Source: Mimachlamys varia
Taxonomy: Eukaryota; Mollusca; Bivalvia; Pectinida; Pectinidae
NCBI GenBank assembly: GCA_947623455.1
Contig: OX392534.1
Location: forward strand, 37,701,426 to 37,765,425
DNA: 64,000 nt
Direction of reading: 5' to 3'
Position numbers and translations under genes: made by a program. A model generated the notes under the pieces. That model had not been told where the DNA came from. It searched no databases and saw only the letters and a program-made list of their open reading frames with translations. Every line of letters starts with the position of its first letter. Within the stretch, counting starts at the first letter, position 1. This document shows positions 24,881-36,547 of the stretch, piece after piece.

Positions 24881-25671
24881 CTATGCTACAAGGGGTTGTG
24901 ATAATGTAAGCAGATTCTGAGAGACACTTTGTAACTTTAAGTGCATTTGAGGGAAGAGTCAATGACCTTTAAAACTAGTTCTATAAACAAGATGCTCATT
25001 TCATGAGTGTTTCATTAAATTATATATGTTTTCGTTTTATCATTAATATTCTGTATTACATTGCACTCCAAATAGAATTTTCTGTAAGATCTTGTTTGAT
25101 AAAGAGCCTATCATTATGATATATGAAGCCTGGTATCCATGTACAAGATATATGCATTCATCGATAAAAAACAATTCAATTAAAACAAATTGAGTTTTGT
25201 TTCAATGTTAATCTGACTTGATGAAGTGTAATATTTATTGATGTTTTGAAGTGTCTTGATATGGCGCATCTCCACTTCATTTCTATAAATATGCTTTAAT
25301 TCTAAAAAGACAAATTGGAAAAAACACCAGCCAAGTAATTTGAACTCAAGTGCATTCTCCAATTTCCTTCTCAAATTTGAAAAAATACTTAAAGGATGCC
25401 CGCTAGACAATTTCATGCTGTGTTTTCTCTGACTTTACTTCCCAAGTCAGTTAAACATCCTCTCAATTTCCGTTTCTGTATTCTAAAATTTCAACGTATG
25501 TGAATTCGAAGCTTTTTTTATGGTCTCCTTAACAAAGCATGCCACATATTGTGGTAAGATAGTTCAATTTTGGAATAACTTTTACTCCGAGCATTTCAAA
25601 ACATTTCTTTATGCTTCAAATGAATAAATGGAATTTTGGAACTGCAGTCAGAATTCTGTGTAGTGGTATGT
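24881..25671. other. Unique non-coding stretch
   Basis: AT-rich, no gene or repeat recognised. Confidence 0.4.
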
Positions 25672-26765
25672 TTTAGCTGTAGGAGGAAGCTGGAATTTAT
25701 TGCAGAAATCTGTGTGGTATTATAGCTGTAGAAATGAGGTGAATTTATTGCAGAAATTTGTGTGGTATTATAGCTGTAGAAATGAGGTGAATTTATTGCA
25801 GGAATTTGTGTGGCATTATAGCTGTAGAAATGAGGTGAATTTATTGCAGAAATTTGTGCAGTATTTCTGCTGTAGAAATGAGCTGGAATTAATTGAAGAA
25901 ATCTGCGTGGTATTTTAACTGTAGAAATGAGCAGAAGTCGTTGCAGAAATTTGTGCAGTATTTTAGCTGTAGAAATGAGCTTGAAATTTTTGAAGAAATT
26001 TGTGCAGTATTTCAGCTATAGAAATGAGCTGGAATTTATTGAAGAAATTTGTGCAGTATTTCAGCTGTAGAAATGAGCTTAAATTTATTGAAGAAATTTG
26101 TGGAGTATTTCAGCTATAGAAATGAGCTGGAATTTATTGAAGAAATTTGTGGAGTATTTCAGCTGTAGAAATGAGCTGGAATTAATTGAAGAAATTTGTG
26201 CAGTATTTTAGCTGTAGAAATGAGCTGGAATTTATTGAAGAAATTTGTGCAGTATTTCAGCTGTAGAAATGAGCTGGAATTTATTGAAGAAATTTGTGCA
26301 GTATTTTAGCTGTAGAAATGAGCTTAAATTTATTGAAGAAATTTGTGCAGTGTTTCAGCTGTAGAAATGAGCTGGAATTTATTGAAGAAATTTGTGCAGT
26401 ATTTTAGCTGTAGAAATGAGCTTAAATTTATTGAAGAAATTTGTGCAGTGTTTTAGCTGTAGAAATGAGTTGGAATTTATTGAAGAAATTTGTGCAGTAT
26501 TTCAGCTATAGAAATGAGCTGGAATTTATTGAAGAAATTTGTGCAGTATTTCAGCTATAGAAATGAGCTGGAATTTATTGAAGAAATTTGTGCAGTATTT
26601 CAGCTATAGAAATGAGCTGGAATTTATTGAAGAAATTTATGCAGTATTTCAGCTATAGAAATGAGCTGGAATTTATTGAAGAAATTTGTGCAGTATTTCA
26701 GCTATAGAAATGAGCTGGAATTTTTTGAAGGAAAAACATGTTGGATGTTCGAGCTGTAGGAGTGA
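25672..26765. repeat. Minisatellite array 7, 49-bp unit, about 22 copies
   Basis: Units of 'agctgtagaaatgagctgga' followed by 'atttattgaagaaatttgtg' and 'cagtatttc'. The first four copies are a 'ggtgaatttattgcag' variant, and most units from 26470 to 26715 carry 'agctatagaaatg'. Variants are arranged in blocks, as expected from local duplication. Confidence 0.96.
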
Positions 26766-26934
26766 GCTGGTGTTGATAATGGTGGAATAGGTTTAGGTGT
26801 AGTTTCAGCTGTTAGTTGGAGCTTTCATGAGCTGATTTCAGAAGCTGACATTTGTCCACCTGTTTTAGACAAATTTCAGTTCTATTTGTAATTTTGTCCT
26901 CTACTTTAATGGTGTAAAAGTCCAAACATGTTAT

Positions 26935-27345
26935 TACGGCCCGCCACATAGTCTCGGACGCCCGATAGTGATTGCTCTCTCCTTGCATCCGTGTGTCTGT
27001 CTGTCTGTCAGAAACACATTTGTTTTCGCTCTCTAAATTTGTAACCTTTAATAGTGGAGAGATGATACTTTGCATAATTGTTGACCAACAGAAGGTATGT
27101 CATGTACTTCATTCAGGTTTATCTCCCAAAGGTCAAGGTCTCAAACTTTGGGGTTTTCCATTAAAACATTCAAAGGTGTAGGCCAAGGTGATGCCATGGT
27201 CCCTCTTTGTTTCTAATTACATGTAACAGTAACTGACAAAACCTCAAGCTCATCAGATCTCTCATATTTTGCATCGTTAATTCAAGGTCATCGCATCAAA
27301 GATAAAGTCATTTTTTAACTGCTAAATTATTGGGGTCAGATAACA
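26935..27345. repeat. Interspersed repeat with 'gtctgtctgtc' start (copy 2)
   Basis: Same phrase order as 22880-23400: 'cggcccgccacatagtctcg', 'gtgattgctctctccttgca', 'gatgatactttgcataattg', 'aaggtgtaggccaaggtgat', 'ttctaattacatgtaacagt'. Directly follows array 7. Confidence 0.75.
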
Positions 27346-27464
27346 TAAATCGACCCAAAGGATGTTTTGATGGACTTATCACTTGCATGATCAGTGTATT
27401 ATGTAGTTGTTCAATAATGATAGATTTTGGCCCCTTTTAAGAAACATAACATAATGGTCTTTTT
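27346..27464. other. Short spacer
   Basis: No feature recognised. Confidence 0.3.
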
Positions 27465-28555
27465 TTTAGCCTCCCATTATCAGAAGGTGGGCTATTCAAA
27501 TCGCCCTGCGTCCGTCGTCCGTCCATTGTCCATCCTTCTTCAAATAATTTTTGTTATTGCTATTTCTTGAGAAGTACTGAATGGGTCTTTCTCAAATTGC
27601 AAATATGTAGGTTCCCCTTGGTCCCTAGTCGTGCCCTGTTGATTTTGGGACCGATCGAAAAAACAAAATGGCTGAAAGGTGGCCATCTTGGATTTTGACA
27701 TGAAAGTACTTGATGCATCTTGCTCAATTTCATATGTAGGTTCCCCTTGGTGCCTTGTTGTGCCCTTATGATTTTGGGCCTGATTGGAAAAACAAAATGG
27801 CTGAAAGCCGGCCGCCTTGTATTTTGACATTTAAATTTTGTTATCGTTATTTCGTAAGAAGTACTGAATGAATCTTAATCAAATTTCATATGACGGTTCC
27901 CCTTGGTGCCTTGTTGTGCCCTTTTAATATTGGGACTGATCTGGAAAAAGAAAATGGCTGAAAGGCGGCCATCTTGGATTTTGCTATTGAAAGCTTGTTA
28001 TCGCTATTTCTTGAGATGTACTGCAAGGAACTTTCTCAAATTGTGTATATGGGTTCCCCTTGGTCCTTAGTTATGCCTTTTGGATTTTGGGACTGATAGG
28101 AAAAACAAAATGGCTGAAGGGGGGGGGGCATCTTGTATTTTGAAATTAAAGTTTGTTATCGCTGTTTCTTGAGAAGAACCTAAAATATCGTACTAAAATT
28201 TCATATGCAGGTTGTTCTTGGTGCCTTGTTTAGTACTTAATGAATCTTACTCAAATTTTATATGTTGATGCCAAGTTGTGCCCTTTTGATTTTGGGTCTG
28301 ATTGGAAAAACAAAATAGCTGAATGGCGACCATCTTGGATTTTATCATTTAAAGCTTGTGACTAGTTCTTGAGAAGTACTGCATGGATCTTCCTTAAATT
28401 TCATATGTAAATTCCTCTCGTTTAAGAAATACAAAATGGGTTTGGAATTTGGAACTGATCAGAAAAACAAAACTCCTGACCAGACCTTTCTAAGAAAGAA
28501 TGATATCATTGTTGGTGGGCTTCAAGATTCCTCTGGGATCTCTTGTTTAATAACT
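27465..28555. repeat. Tandem modules of about 150-170 bp, 'aaaatggctgaaaggcggcc' type
   Basis: Starts 'tagcctcccattatcagaag', then 'cctgcgtccgtcgtccgtcc'. About six diverged modules follow, each containing 'tatttcttgagaagtactg', 'ggttccccttggtgccttg', 'gattttgggactgat', 'aaaacaaaatggctgaa' and 'ggccatcttggattttg'. A dispersed repeat type I associate with bivalve genomes. The minus-strand open frame at 27540-27830 lies inside it and is not a gene. Confidence 0.85.
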
Positions 28556-29235
28556 TCTAGAGATCTCCATCTTAACAACTCATGGACTGATTTTGAATAA
28601 ACTTCAGTCGAAAATAATAAGTTGATCATTTATTACCTGTTACAGAACATTGATGGTATTCTTACCCCTGTACAGACACAGGTCTACTACAGTGATATAG
28701 CACCTATTAACCACCAGCCCTGTTATCACCGACGTGAAATCTGTCCGACATTCTGCTCCTTGTAAGACATTTCCATGCATTTATCAGATGTCACACGCTG
28801 TCGACGTGACAATCTCAGTTACGGATAGGAACTGTATTAGAATCCTTAGCTGTCCTGACAATAGATAGATACACTTAATTGATAACCCTACCATCTCTAT
28901 GGTTTCCATATTCTATCTCATCAATGTAAGGAGAATGGGAAATCTTTGTTCTTTGTAATTATGCTTCCCTAGTATATGTATTTGCCTGTATTATTAATTC
29001 GAATTATCGGAGCTGAGCTAGATTATATGGTGACCATGTTTATATGACTATATATCATCGCCTCTTTATTAGTAGCACTTCCTGAATGTTCAATTAGCAT
29101 AAGTCTATTATTTTTCGCAATCAGATTCAATTGATTGTGAGGAGGTTGTCTTTTCCTGGAACTAATTTTCATAATGGTGTCTTTATTGAGATTAGAACTG
29201 ACCTTGTCATATCTTTCTGAGCGGGGAACAGGGAA
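28556..29235. other. Unique non-coding stretch
   Basis: Non-repetitive sequence of mixed composition (28690-28880 and 28980-29150), without coding potential. Could be conserved non-coding DNA, unproven. Confidence 0.35.
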
Positions 29236-29430
29236 GGGGCTGTGGTGGCTGAGTGGTTCAAAAGATGTCCTGACATTCTACCACTAGCCCTTAACCTCTG
29301 GATGTGCAAGTTTGAAACATACGTCGGGCAGTTGCTGGGTACTGACTGGTCGTTGGTTTTTCTCTGGGTTCTCCGGCTTTCCTCCACCTCCAAAATAAAA
29401 CAAAATAAACCAAACCACAGGGAACAGGAA
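29236..29430 (+). mobile_element. tRNA-derived SINE, family B (copy 1)
   Basis: tRNA-like start 'gtggtggctgagtggttc' (A-box region) and 'gcaagtttgaaacatacg' (decayed B box). The body reads 'gggcagttgctgggtactga', 'ggttctccggctttcctcca' and 'cctccaaaataaaac'. Matches 41800-42033 in opposite orientation. Confidence 0.8.
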
Positions 29431-31649
29431 GGTGACTCTGGATGTTGTTGGTCTGTTGAGAAAAAAAAACACATATTAAAAAAAGGGTCATAGGAATCGT
29501 ACTAGGTTGCATTTTGTACTTCTTGGCAATTTGATTAAATGAAGAAAATGTTAGGGTATTTTTTTCTGTCTTATCACTAAATAAATAAACAGAAAATATA
29601 CAAAATTCACAACCTTTTTGTTTACAAGTAATAGAGAAAAATATGTTGCTGACTGGTTTTTACTTTGAGGGGTTTGTGATAAACCTTTTGCTCAATGGCC
29701 TTCATAAATTACTAGTACACCCTGACCATCAAACTTAATCACCAAGAGCTAATAATGTCCAGTTCATCATGTATCGATTCAATCAGTTTTGATGTTTTAT
29801 GGTGTCTGGTCTTAGAACGGAGCCAGTATATTTAGAAATGATTGGTCATCATAATGAGAAATAGAATATCACACTTTTGTTTGTCCATCCTGATCAGTTT
29901 TGGTTTGTTTGACAGGTCAGCGATTCGTATAATTTCTCGTGATCAAGCTGTGGTGTGTTTTATAGTGTCTGGTCCGTCTATATTGGTCACAAGGAAAACC
30001 TGATGCTTATTTACAGTGCTGTTATCACTACAAGTACGGTCTCTAGGCCTCTATACGAAAGTCTGTGTAAAGGAACATATATCAATTACGATAGCCATTC
30101 AATATGTTAAAACTGACTGAAACTCCGTAACAATGTGTAGAAACTGACCGAAGCTCTGTTATAAATGAGTCTTTGGTAGACTGGCTCCCGTATCTAGAAT
30201 ATTATATTATAAATATTAAATCATTAGATAAAAAGATAGCTTTCAATTGCTGGCTGTCTAATTTTAGATTATGAATTAGGGGGTGATAAGCTACAGTGTA
30301 GTAGTGACAGTACAGTCGAGAGGTTCTTTGTAAAAACTTATCAGTTAAAGACAAAACGCTGAATGTCAATGTTTGTTTTTTTATAACATTTTCAGCTTTA
30401 ATTTTAAGATATAAAGTCAGCGTTGTCCTGTGTGCCATCTATATTGTGGTATATATGTTTTAAATGTTCCACACATCAAAACAGCCTGGTTTATTTCATG
30501 CTTACATCAGATTAATAGCTGGCGGGGATTATCAGGTTATTAAAACAAACTTTATAATAGATGTTTCTCGACACAATGATTTCTGTTCCAGAAACAAAAT
30601 TACTATATTGTAAAACGTTAAGTGCAACTCAAACAAGATAAAACCTTCGTCTCTATGGTTACTTTCAAGTCAAGAGACATTTTCTTAATGTCCATTAATT
30701 CAAGAGAGGAGAAGATTTAATTCTTAAGCTTGGAAAAGCTTTTTAATTAATAAGATTTATCATTTTTAATTCATTAGATTGAAAAAGCTTTTTAATTAAT
30801 AAGGGTTATTATTTAAATGCAGTTGTATTATAGTGGTTGTACATATACAGTTATTAGGTATAAATCATGACATTCCCCACGTTTTCAAGGTCAGAGAGAT
30901 AGTTCAGTAGAAATAATAGATTTTTATAAGGTAAATGCCTATACCCTGTTGTGCCCTGATGAATCAGCTATGTGAAGATAGATCAGACTTGTTTTTCAGG
31001 GGAACACAAAATGTCTCTTAGCGTCTCAGAATCAATGGAACAGCGAGACTACAGACCTTTTAAGAAAAAAAAAATCCCTTTAAAATATCAATACTGCAGT
31101 GTGTAAAATTGTCTGCATACATATGTTTTTTTGTTTTGTTTTTTTTTTTATTTTTCTCATTTTTTTACATGGAATATTGCTTTTAGTCATTAGTTTCTCA
31201 GATGGAATGTAGATATATGTATACTCATGATCTTACACTGCCAGCCCCCTATCCCCTAATCCCCCCCCCCCTCCCCCATGACCTATTTAGCTCCTTTGAT
31301 ACCTTTTAGCATGTTAGATAATGACTTGATTTTTAGTTTGTTTTCCTATATCCGTGAATTTTGAACTTTTCTCCTAGATATAAGATCTGTTCCTTTTATA
31401 CTGTTGAACAACTATGACTGTTTGTCTTTATCATCCTAAGCATTATCGAGAAACCATTTTATTTCAAAACTAAGGCAAAAAAAGGTAAAGACTTGCCATT
31501 ATGGTATTTACAAATGTTTAGATAAAAATCTTCACCAGTTTAAACAAGTTGTGATCAATACAATTTTCTGCTTCTGTCCTTTAACGAAAAAACTGCATTA
31601 GATCCATGAATTTACTCAAATTTTTAAAAGTGAAGTAAAATAGTTAGGT
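29431..31649. other. Unique AT-rich stretch
   Basis: No gene. Contains a two-copy 54-bp direct repeat around 'gaaaagctttttaattaata' (30734-30830), a T-rich tract (31118-31170) and a C-rich run (31261-31278). Confidence 0.4.
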
Positions 31650-31971
31650 TTAAACTTTTTGTGCAGCCTTAAAAAAGTTGCTGATGTCTTTGTTTAATTT
31701 TCCGTGTACGTAGACCCTGTAATCCGATGTTTTACAAAGATCCCGCAACATCCATATGTCTATGTGTACTGTATCTTTTAGCTGCATAAAAAACCCATTA
31801 TCATACACTAACAAATCACCAGTCTCTTTAGCTATCATTCTGTTCAAAGTCGTCTGGTGAAAGTATTGGGCGTCTGGCGAACACGAGACGAGGGGCGTAC
31901 AGCCCAGCTTGTCGTCAGAAGTGTGTCCCAGTGTATTGCGAGAGGATTCCACTTGTCTGCAGCGGTTTGTC
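31650..31971 (-). CDS. Candidate 3'-terminal exon of an unidentified host gene
   Basis: A minus-strand open segment of about 107 codons ends in a stop at 31650-31652. It has no in-frame ATG near its 5' edge, but a possible splice acceptor ('cttagaatcccag', exon start 31971) lies just downstream of an in-frame stop. Another acceptor, 'ctgcag', would start the exon at 31956. Coding character is suggested by higher GC and CpG than the surroundings and a balanced, non-repetitive peptide with cysteines, aromatics and a C-terminal 'KDISNFFKAAQKV'. An AATAAA signal lies about 190 bp further along the minus strand (near 31458). I do not recognise the family, and the opposite-strand ORF at 31857-32177 is a weaker alternative. 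Chance ORF remains possible. Confidence 0.35.
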
Positions 31972-34059
31972 CTGGGATTCTAAGTCGGATCAGAAACATT
32001 TACCGTCTGATATCCAGGGTTTATCATAGATTTTCCTTTAACTCTAGGTTGTATTTCATATTCTGCGACAATTTTTGTTGGACTTTACCAGATAATTTCT
32101 CTTTTATGATAATATTTATTTATGTTGATCGAGCCCAATGTCTCTCTTGGGACATACAACTATACTATAGCTATTGAGGCCGAGTGTTGATTTCATCTCC
32201 TTATGGCCGTTATGGCAGGGTTCCTGCAACTCATATCTACCAATTGTTTGCCGTGTGTGTAGGTTTGTAGACTTTGACGTGAGGCTAGGGTTGTAGACTT
32301 TAACGTTAGCGTATACATGTCCCAAAGATCTTCCTCCAAAACTTTAATAGTTTGTGATGAATAAATGATAGCTCACTCAGTTATAGAAATGAATTTTATA
32401 AAAATGTTGTGTTCATGCTGCCACAATACAAGGATTTCCGTAAGCCTTCGCTATTTATCCTGTCTTTGTTCCTCTGATGAGCCACGTCACTATCTTTCAG
32501 TTGAAGAATTATTCCAAATCCTTACGTCTTTATTTTGATTAGCAGGATTAAGCTCTCCATAGCTCATTTGTTTTCTTTTACATTTAGACAGAAACAAGTT
32601 TTTCGTCACAGATATTTTAATCTCAAGAACAGTAGATAATGGAGTCTGTTTTTGGAGAGCTCTTCTGAATTAATGACTAGCAGGCCTAGAGTTATGTCAT
32701 GTTTTTTTCAGATGACGACTTTTTCAGGTCACAGGGGTTAAGTTTGTTGAATCCTCAGAATAGTTCTTGTGAATAAAAAGATATATTATCATTGTATGTT
32801 TCCCTATTGTGAAATAGTGTTAAGTGATGTAAAGATCAGAAGTATTGACCCAGACCAAATTTGAAGGTTATATTTGTAAACTCAGTTAAACTCTTCCATT
32901 CAAGATTTAAAGTTTGTGGAATAATTACAAAAATTGCAACACGTTGAACCTTTTGAGAAGGGTTTGACATTAAAAGATTTAAAGGTCAATAATGCGTGAT
33001 GAAGAACAGGTTAGGTAATAGGTAAGTGATACAGGCCTTCTGGGCCTTTTTTGTGTTCCACAAAGTAAAAAGATTGAGTGTTTGGAATAATGTCAGATAC
33101 ATCTATGGATGAGGTTCGTTTTTCTTTACAAGTAGAACATTGGTTGTTCTATAAAGGTGATGGAGCTCCCCGTATAGATTCTCTGACTTCTTACATTTGT
33201 ACGACTCTCTATACACAAAGACTGGTTAGCCTGAATCCCTCAAGTTAAAATTGCAAAATGAAATAAAAATTGATTGATGATTATAAAATGCATTTTCTAT
33301 AATTTGACATTTATCATTTAAGTGGAAAGAGGCATATTGAAGTTTGTAATGAGTTAAAAATAAATTGTGTAAACAAAGTTATTTTTGTAAGCATATCATG
33401 TCGTTAAGTTGACCAGGCTTTTTAAAACCGTATTGATTTGTAATGTTATGCATTCGATTGTAAAAGTAAAAATATCTTGTGCATGCATGCAAATATTTAT
33501 CTCTTTGTGATCATCATCTGCCACAACCATGAACACTGCAAGTTAGTGTTATGAAAGGTCATACATCTTATGGAGGGAGACAATGTAGAATTAGTCTTGC
33601 ATGAAAAAGACACGCTCGTTTCACTTCGTAATGTATTTTGTCAAACTTTAACATTTCTGGTTTTTACTCCACATTATTGTTTCTGGCAAATGTATAAATC
33701 ACATCCAACGACAGAAAAAAGTACAAAGGTCCTTATATAGCATGTTGTTATTTATCTTCCGAGCCTGTGATGTTTTGTCATAAGTCATTGATTGTAGTAT
33801 AGTTAATGTAAAAAGGATCTTAATATATCAAAACCCTTTAACTGTTTGTCTTGGATAGTATAACAAAGGAAAAAATGACTGATGCAGGCCAGATATGTCT
33901 GTTGATATTAGAATCATCTATTATGTAAAGAGGCTATTTTAGGGTTTCTTGGGTTGGTGCTGAATAACTAAATTATCTTCCCTTTACCTGACCTATAATC
34001 AAAATCGAAAGACATTTTCCCCAAATCTTATTCTAATTATTTCCCCCCTAATTAGCTTT
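31972..34059. other. Unique non-coding stretch
   Basis: No gene called. If 31650-31971 is an exon, the adjoining part would be its intron. A decayed dispersed-repeat tail 'gatacaggccttctgggcc' lies near 33030. Confidence 0.35.
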
Positions 34060-34560
34060 GTGTGGGGTACCTCTGCTATCATCTTTGGCTGTATTACCTG
34101 TGTCCATCTCTTGTCAATGGACTTGATACTTGGGGTATGGATTTACCGTGGGGAAACGGTGTGTCATGTATCAAAAGTATGTCACTCAGACCTATTGACC
34201 TTTGACCTTCATTCAAGAAAAAAGGTTGTTTGGGCCCTATCTTGTACACTATACCTGGGTTCACCTTGGTGAGGCAATATGTCAGGTACCAAAAGTAGGT
34301 CACTCTGACCTAAATTTTGACCTTTGACCTACCTTAAAGAATTTCTTTTTCCAGGATCTATCTCCTATGCTACTAGCCACTGAAACTTTATACTTGGGGT
34401 GTGGGTTCATATTGGTGAGGCAGTATGTCGGGTATCAAAAGTAGATCTAAATTTTGACCTACAAAGTTTTCCCGGTACGTATTTCCTATGCTACTAGTCA
34501 CTGAAACTTCATAGTTGGGATATGGGTTCACATTGGCTTGGCGACATTTGTTGGAAGACT
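34060..34560. repeat. Tandem modules of about 120-135 bp, nearly four copies
   Basis: Each module has 'gatacttggggtatgg' or similar, 'ttcaccttggtgaggcaata', 'gtcaggtaccaaaagtaggt', 'cactctgacctaaattttga' and 'cctatgctactagccactga'. Diverged and non-coding. Confidence 0.75.
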
Positions 34561-35489
34561 GTAATTCACCAAATTTATTGTCTTTTCCATAAAAGTTACT
34601 TTTGAGCCGGAACATTTCAGTGTTAAGTTAGAATGCTTTCTCTTTAAAAGCGTTAAGTTTAAGAATGCTATGTTATATGTAATCATTTCCCCTTTTTCCA
34701 GGTTATTCAGTGAATAAAAAGATTTTACTGTTTTTATTTCAGACCAAGAGTTTGTTATCGATTTTGGAAGAGTTACTTTTTGGCATAAAAATCCATGTTA
34801 AGTTAGTGTTTTCACATTAAAGGTATCTACACCCTCTAGACTTCAAATGTTGGAATACTCCTGCTAGGTGATCTAATTAGATTCCCTGTACTTAATATCA
34901 AATAATACTATAAAATTCTACTATCGTTTTTCCAATTTAAACTTTTTAATGTTTTCTTTCTTGATGTCAACAGTCCTGTAAACATTATTGATGTCATCTG
35001 TATAAAATTACTCTGCAACAAATGGGGAAAATTGCACAGCTCCCATTGTCAAAATGGAATTCATGTTTGCTTATGCGACGTCAACATATTTATTGACTTG
35101 GGGATTTTACTTTTTAAATTCCTGATTTCTTCATAATCTTTCGAAATGGATTTCTTTTAAATACGTGAAAATATTCGCTATAAAGAGATATATCCTATTT
35201 CTTTAGCTTTTGAAATTTTGGTCAAATTTACATGTAAATTATACTGAGTTACCTCCCTTGTAATGTTAAAACTCCATAGGAAAAGTTTTCTGTCACTTTT
35301 TGTGGAATTTTCTTTTCAAAAGAAAACAAAAGTTTCACTGTTAACTCTTTCACCTTTTCATCATGAAATTTCAGGATTAAATGAGAGGAATAGGGCAGAT
35401 AGCATAGGACTCTCTGATGTAGCAAAAATAGAGTACATGTATTAAAGGGGAAAACAGCATTGGATAATATGTTATAGGAAACACAATAG
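34561..35489. other. Unique AT-rich stretch
   Basis: No gene or repeat recognised. Confidence 0.4.
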
Positions 35490-36172
35490 GAATATGTATA
35501 ATTTTTTGGGGATTTAGGAAATATATATGGTTTTGGGGAGTCAGGAAATATGTATAAGGTTTGAGGGAGTCTGGAGAATATGAGAGTTAGGAAATATGTA
35601 TAAGGTTTGGGGGAGTCCGGAGAATATGAGAGTTAGGAAATATGTATAAGGTTTGGGGGAGTCCGGAAAATATGAGAGTTAGGAAATATGTATAAGGTTT
35701 GAGGGAGTCAGGAAATATGTATAAGGTTTTAGGGAGTTAGGAAAAATGTATAAGGTTTGGGGGAGTTAGGAAAAATGTATAAGGTTTGGGGGAGTTAGGG
35801 AATATATATAAGGTTTGAGGGAGTTGGGAAAAATGTATAAGGTTTGAGGGAGTTAGGAAAAATGTATAAGGTTTGGGGGAGTTAGGAAATATATATAAGG
35901 TTTGGGGGAGTCAGGGAATATGTATAAGGTTTGAGGGAGTCAGGGAATATGTATAAGGTTTGAGGGAGTCAGGAAATATGTATAAGGTTTGGGGGAGTTA
36001 GGAAATATATATAAGGTTTGAGGGAGTCAGGGAATATGTATAAGGTTTGAGGGAGTCAGGGAATATGTCTAAGGTTTGGGGGAGTCAGGAAATATGTATA
36101 AGGTTTGGGGGAGTCGGAAATGTATATAAGGTTTGGGGGAGTCAGGAAATATATATAAGGTTTGGGGGACAG
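35490..36172. repeat. Minisatellite array 8, 29-bp unit, about 23 copies
   Basis: Purine-rich units 'ggaaatatgtataaggtttg' followed by 'ggggagtca' (variants 'agggagtta', 'ggaaaaatg'). Early units contain extra 'gagaatatgagagtta' insertions, repeated three times. A strong purine/pyrimidine strand asymmetry runs through the array. Confidence 0.95.
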
Positions 36173-36547
36173 ATTATTGTTTCCTGTGCTGGCATGTTGG
36201 CTTCTCTATTATCACTAAATTGGAAAGATATCAGCGGGATAAATCTGAGAATGTTGTGCAGGGAGACAATATGTAACATCATCCCATAAATGGCAGGTCA
36301 CTGCATGAAGACTTGATGCATTTCTGTACGATAGTAAGGAAGTCCCACTGCTGTCGTAAAGTTAATTGGAAAGTTAATTGATTGAGTCTTCACTGTAGCT
36401 GTGGGGCGATACTGAAGCCGATTTCCTGCTCCCTTTCATTCTCTTTCTGTCAAAACAGCAGACAGCTTCTTTACACGGCCTATCATGGATCAGTACACTG
36501 ATTCTTATAGTAAGACCCTGCAGCACTACAGGCCAGTAATAGGCCGA
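36173..36547. other. Unique spacer between arrays 8 and 9
   Basis: Non-repetitive, no gene supported. Confidence 0.4.

Noticed and set aside
27540..27830. 96-codon minus-strand ORF
   Set aside because: Lies entirely inside diverged tandem modules of a dispersed repeat.
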